Assembly: GCA_963850425.1 (NCBI GenBank)
Contig: CAWKLF010000001.1
Coordinates: forward strand, 62,001-126,000
Origin: Gp1-AA133 sp963850425
GTDB taxonomy: Bacteria; Acidobacteriota; Terriglobia; Terriglobales; Acidobacteriaceae
Direction of reading: 5' to 3'
Length of the DNA stretch: 64,000 bases
A program made the position numbers and the translations under genes. Shown one piece after another: positions 61,094 to 64,000 of the stretch. Every line of letters starts with the position of its first letter. Position 1 is the stretch's first letter. The notes beneath the pieces were generated by a model that was not told where the DNA came from, searched no databases, and saw only the letters and a program-made list of their open reading frames with translations.

Positions 61094-62476
61094 CTACAAA
61101 AGAATCGGCTTGATGCCCGTCAGTTCGCAGAAGTCCGCGAGCGCGGGATATAGGTGAGAGCCATAACCTAAACACGCGTACTCGTTGGTCCAACTTTGCA
61201 GAAGCTGTTCCATGTCGCAGTGTGCGGTCACGAAACCGTGCGGCCAGAACGGAATGCCGCATTCGTCCAGACGGTTATTGATCTCACTGGCGGGAGGCTC
61301 GAAGACGGTAGCCCTGGTAATGGCCATCTGGAATTCCCCGTTCACCCGACCGAGCCGTGCGAGCACACCCTCTCCAACTTTACAGATCAACTTCACCGAC
61401 AATCCGCCAGCCTCTCCTTCAGTCGGTATTCCATGTTCCGCGAAACCAGCCGGCCCAAGTTTCCCAGCCAGAGACGGTGGACACGCACCGTCTCCGATAA
61501 TCTTGATTTCTTTGCGTTGCACATCCACATGCTGGAGATCGCCGTAGTACACGGGCTCCTTGCTGAGCTTGGTCAACAGCAGGACGGTAAGAGCGGTATT
61601 GAAATCGCCCAGCGTGGAAGTGCCATGGCCGTCATCCAGCATCATGCTCTGCGCGAAGCAGGTGGCGGCGTAGTGATCGCCGAGCCCGGGAAAAGACTGG
61701 ATGGTGTAGAAGTCGAATTTCTCCTGCTCCACAATTTTCTTTAAAGCAAGATACAGACGAATCGACTTCTCGTTCACTACCGACGCCTCCGGTGCTTTTC
61801 CAAATAACTTCTGCAGGCGCGGTTTCAGCGCGTCGATCTCTTTGCTCGTGATTTGCTCCGCAGCGCGGATCACCGCCGTCGTATCACGCGAATCGATATC
61901 AACGCCGAACATGCGCATCCATTGGGACGGGTCTGCTGCCCCGCAGGTCTGGCCCATACCGCGCCCGCCAAAAGTTCCGATCGTGGAAAGATTCAGCCAG
62001 TTCTTCATGTGCGCAGCGCGGGCGTAGCTGGCGATTTTCCCGACCGTGGCCGCGTCGTCCGCGGCGCCGTAAATGAATTTGTGCGACACTCCGATTTCCA
62101 GCAGTCCACCATGCATGACCAGGCCGCCCACCGGACGCCAGCCCTGGGAGCCGGGATGAGTCCACAAGAGAAGTCCCTTGCCGGTAGCGGCGCAATCGCG
62201 AATTGCGCCCACCAAATGCGCGGCCCACACCCAGGTGCCAGAGAACAACACGACTGCATCGATCTCCGGATCGTTCTTCATCCGCCGCATGGCGGCAATC
62301 GCTTCCTCTTTCGAGGCGATCACGGTCTCATGCCGGACGACCTTCAAACCGGCTGCGGCCAGCGCCTTCTGGGAACGTTCGACGATGGCATCGTCAATGA
62401 AGGGCACACCCGCCGGATCTTTCAATCCGTCCTTATGAACACCGTAAACAATGAATCCAATCGTTGGCTCGATCAT
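61094..62476 (-). CDS. L-fucose/L-arabinose isomerase family protein
   Basis: The 460-residue protein is related to L-fucose and L-arabinose isomerases, which convert aldoses to ketoses with Mn2+. It has VVLFSGTWVWAAHLVGAI near residue 75, GGLVMHGGLLEIGVSHKF near residue 117, TIGTFGGRGMGQTCGAADPS near residue 165, and SMMLDDGHGTSTLGDFNTAL near residue 280. Sequence does not fix the sugar. The ATG overlaps the kinase stop, showing translational coupling with a kinase of the pentulose type. Confidence 0.87.
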   Translation of the reverse strand: MIEPTIGFIVYGVHKDGLKDPAGVPFIDDAIVERSQKALAAAGLKVVRHETVIASKEEAIAAMRRMKNDPEIDAVVLFSGTWVWAAHLVGAIRDCAATGKGLLLWTHPGSQGWRPVGGLVMHGGLLEIGVSHKFIYGAADDAATVGKIASYARAAHMKNWLNLSTIGTFGGRGMGQTCGAADPSQWMRMFGVDIDSRDTTAVIRAAEQITSKEIDALKPRLQKLFGKAPEASVVNEKSIRLYLALKKIVEQEKFDFYTIQSFPGLGDHYAATCFAQSMMLDDGHGTSTLGDFNTALTVLLLTKLSKEPVYYGDLQHVDVQRKEIKIIGDGACPPSLAGKLGPAGFAEHGIPTEGEAGGLSVKLICKVGEGVLARLGRVNGEFQMAITRATVFEPPASEINNRLDECGIPFWPHGFVTAHCDMEQLLQSWTNEYACLGYGSHLYPALADFCELTGIKPILL

Positions 62477-63996
62477 GAATCCCCCTGAGAATTACCTGCA
62501 GATGATGTTCGTAAGCTTGCGAGGCAGGCGTAGAGAAGCCCGTACTGCTCAGTGTAGGTACGGTACTGGTCAGCGACTGCCGCAGCCGGTTCGACGGTGT
62601 CCGCCACATGCACCAGTTGCTCCACGGTGCGCAGGATGTCGCTATATTTTCCCGCGCCCGCTCCGGCAAGAATCGCCGTTCCAAGGCACACTGCGTCAGA
62701 GCTCGACGTTCGATGCAAGCGGCAACCGCTCAGGGCAGCACGCAACTCCAGTCCGAGTTTGGAGCGGCATCCGCCGCCGGTGATGTACACATCTCGAAAT
62801 GGCCCCGTGACGCGTTGCAGAAGTTCTGCCATCGTCGCAAACTCACAGGCCACGCCTTCCAGAATTCCTTTGTAGATGTCAGCTGCGCTGGTCGCCGGGC
62901 GCAGCCCAGCAATGACGCCGCTCGCCCTCGGATCAAAGTCGGGATTGCATGTTCCCAGCAGATGCGGAGCGATGAAAAGTCCGCTCGGCCCGGCGGGGGC
63001 ACGACTTTCCCAGGCGGAGCACACCCGGTCGACGGACTGGTCGGCTCCCGGCACCTCGTTTTCCAGCAGATGCAGAAACCACTCCAGCATGATGCCGGAT
63101 GGGAAGTAGGCCAGCGTCACATACCTGTCGGGCACAACGTGACAATAGGTATTCAAGTTGGCCGCGTAGGCAGTTTCGTTGATGACGGGCTCCCTGGAAG
63201 CTGCCAGCAAGCATTCGTAGGTGCCGAGCGACGCGGAAACCCGCCCGGGTTCGATCACACCCATGCCCAGGGCTGCGCAGGGCTGATCGTGTCCCCCAAG
63301 GACGACGACGGTTCCGTGGGGCAGTCCGAGATCGACTGCAACCTGGCCAGACAGTTGGCCCGCGACCGTGCCAGCAGGAACAGGCTTCGGAAAGCGATCG
63401 GCAGTGAGACTGCACGCGGAAAGGATTTCGTCGGACCAGGTTTTGCCGCGTACATCAAACGCGAGGAAGCGGGAAGCCAGGGAATAATCCACGCAAGCCG
63501 GCAGTCCAAGCCGCGCGAGGAGGTAGCTGGGAACCGGAAGAAACTTCTGAGCCTTGGCGAAGAGTTCCGGCCGATGCTCCCGCAACCAGAGAATCTTCGG
63601 AACCGGATACATGGGGTGGACTACGAGGCCGGTGATCTCGAAAATGCGCTTCGGATCAAGAACCTCTTTCAGGTGCTCGGCTTGTGCGACCGCGCGGTTG
63701 TCCATATTCAGGATCGCCGGCGACAGCGGCCGGTTGTCATGATCCATGGCAACAAAAGTCTCGCCATGAGAGCTGATGCCGAGCGCTTCAATGGGATCGT
63801 CGGTGACAGCGCCGGCAAGGATTCGGGTCACGTGGCGAAAGGCCTGCCAGAATGTATCGGCGGGTAGTTCAGCCCATGAGGGTGCTGGGACCTTGGGAGT
63901 GTAGGACTGGCATGCCTCGCCGAGAACCCGACCATCGAGCGCATGGACCACCGCTTTGCAGCTGCTCGAACCCATGTCGATGGCTAGCAGGCTCAT
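62473..63996 (-). CDS. FGGY family carbohydrate kinase (xylulokinase-like)
   Basis: The 507-residue protein phosphorylates a keto-sugar with ATP. It opens LLAIDMGSSSCKAVVHALDG, has GISSHGETFVAMD near residue 73 and ILNMDNRAVAQAEHLKEV near residue 90, a GGHDQPCAALGMGV motif near residue 240 with the catalytic aspartate, and the ADP-binding VYITGGGCRSKLGLELRAAL near residue 415. With the isomerase and amidohydrolase it forms a sugar catabolism operon. Start ATG 63996 lies at the window edge; the promoter is outside. Confidence 0.9.
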   Translation of the reverse strand: MSLLAIDMGSSSCKAVVHALDGRVLGEACQSYTPKVPAPSWAELPADTFWQAFRHVTRILAGAVTDDPIEALGISSHGETFVAMDHDNRPLSPAILNMDNRAVAQAEHLKEVLDPKRIFEITGLVVHPMYPVPKILWLREHRPELFAKAQKFLPVPSYLLARLGLPACVDYSLASRFLAFDVRGKTWSDEILSACSLTADRFPKPVPAGTVAGQLSGQVAVDLGLPHGTVVVLGGHDQPCAALGMGVIEPGRVSASLGTYECLLAASREPVINETAYAANLNTYCHVVPDRYVTLAYFPSGIMLEWFLHLLENEVPGADQSVDRVCSAWESRAPAGPSGLFIAPHLLGTCNPDFDPRASGVIAGLRPATSAADIYKGILEGVACEFATMAELLQRVTGPFRDVYITGGGCRSKLGLELRAALSGCRLHRTSSSDAVCLGTAILAGAGAGKYSDILRTVEQLVHVADTVEPAAAVADQYRTYTEQYGLLYACLASLRTSSAGNSQGDS

Positions 63997-64000
63997 CGTT

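Noticed and set aside
62608..63867. 419-codon plus-strand frame opposite the sugar kinase
   Set aside because: It is the complement of a well-supported FGGY kinase and has no domain features.

Overview
The window reads as chromosomal DNA of a moderately GC-rich Gram-negative bacterium, most likely an Acidobacteriota (Koribacter/Terriglobia-like) member. This is inferred from protein style and gene mix: a meso-DAP type MurE, a FtsI with a PASTA domain, DUF2911 and DUF5996 proteins, a two-gene ergothioneine locus, very large multihaem cytochromes, and intergenic repeats of the CACAGAG and GGGGCTAAAGCCCC types. No rRNA, tRNA, CRISPR array or insertion sequence was found.

Positions 1-3285 hold the N-terminal part of a Lon protease (cut by the window edge), prephenate dehydratase (pheA), a RimI-like acetyltransferase and an unknown membrane-anchored protein. 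Positions 3637-23176 are one long minus-strand division and cell wall cluster. In transcription order it is a predicted MraZ operator, mraZ, rsmH, a 51-residue ORF, ftsL, ftsI, murE, murF, mraY, murD, ftsW, murG, murC, an unknown 183-residue protein, ftsQ, ftsA, ftsZ and an intrinsic terminator. murB and ddl are missing from their common places. The spacers carry several different palindromic or low-complexity repeats.

Positions 23402-30544 hold single housekeeping or envelope genes: an SRPBCC protein, a rhomboid-TPR protein, a YbjQ protein, a CPXCG zinc protein, an OmpA-like protein, a Tat-exported M24 peptidase and a class I/II aminotransferase.

Positions 30593-44474 are the most striking part. 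Tandem CRP/FNR-like sites precede a 23-haem cytochrome. Next come a 58-haem cytochrome built mostly of 75-residue, three-haem repeats; an AMIN/linker/beta-barrel outer-membrane protein; a secreted protein; a membrane protein with two His pairs spaced 14 residues apart (predicted dihaem cytochrome b); and a membrane-anchored ferredoxin-flavoprotein with a duplicated NAD(P)-binding domain. The third to fifth of these genes are joined by ATGA overlaps. I read the locus as a complete route from NAD(P)H or ferredoxin across both membranes, and as the candidate undescribed extracellular electron transfer system.

Positions 44480-64000 are accessory: a lipoprotein beta-propeller, an orphan histidine kinase that appears to lack its sensor domain, egtB-egtD, a PhzF protein, DUF2911 and DUF5996 proteins, an epimerase divergent from a MarR-ClC pair with a palindromic operator, a sigma-54 activator, and a sugar kinase/isomerase/amidohydrolase operon.
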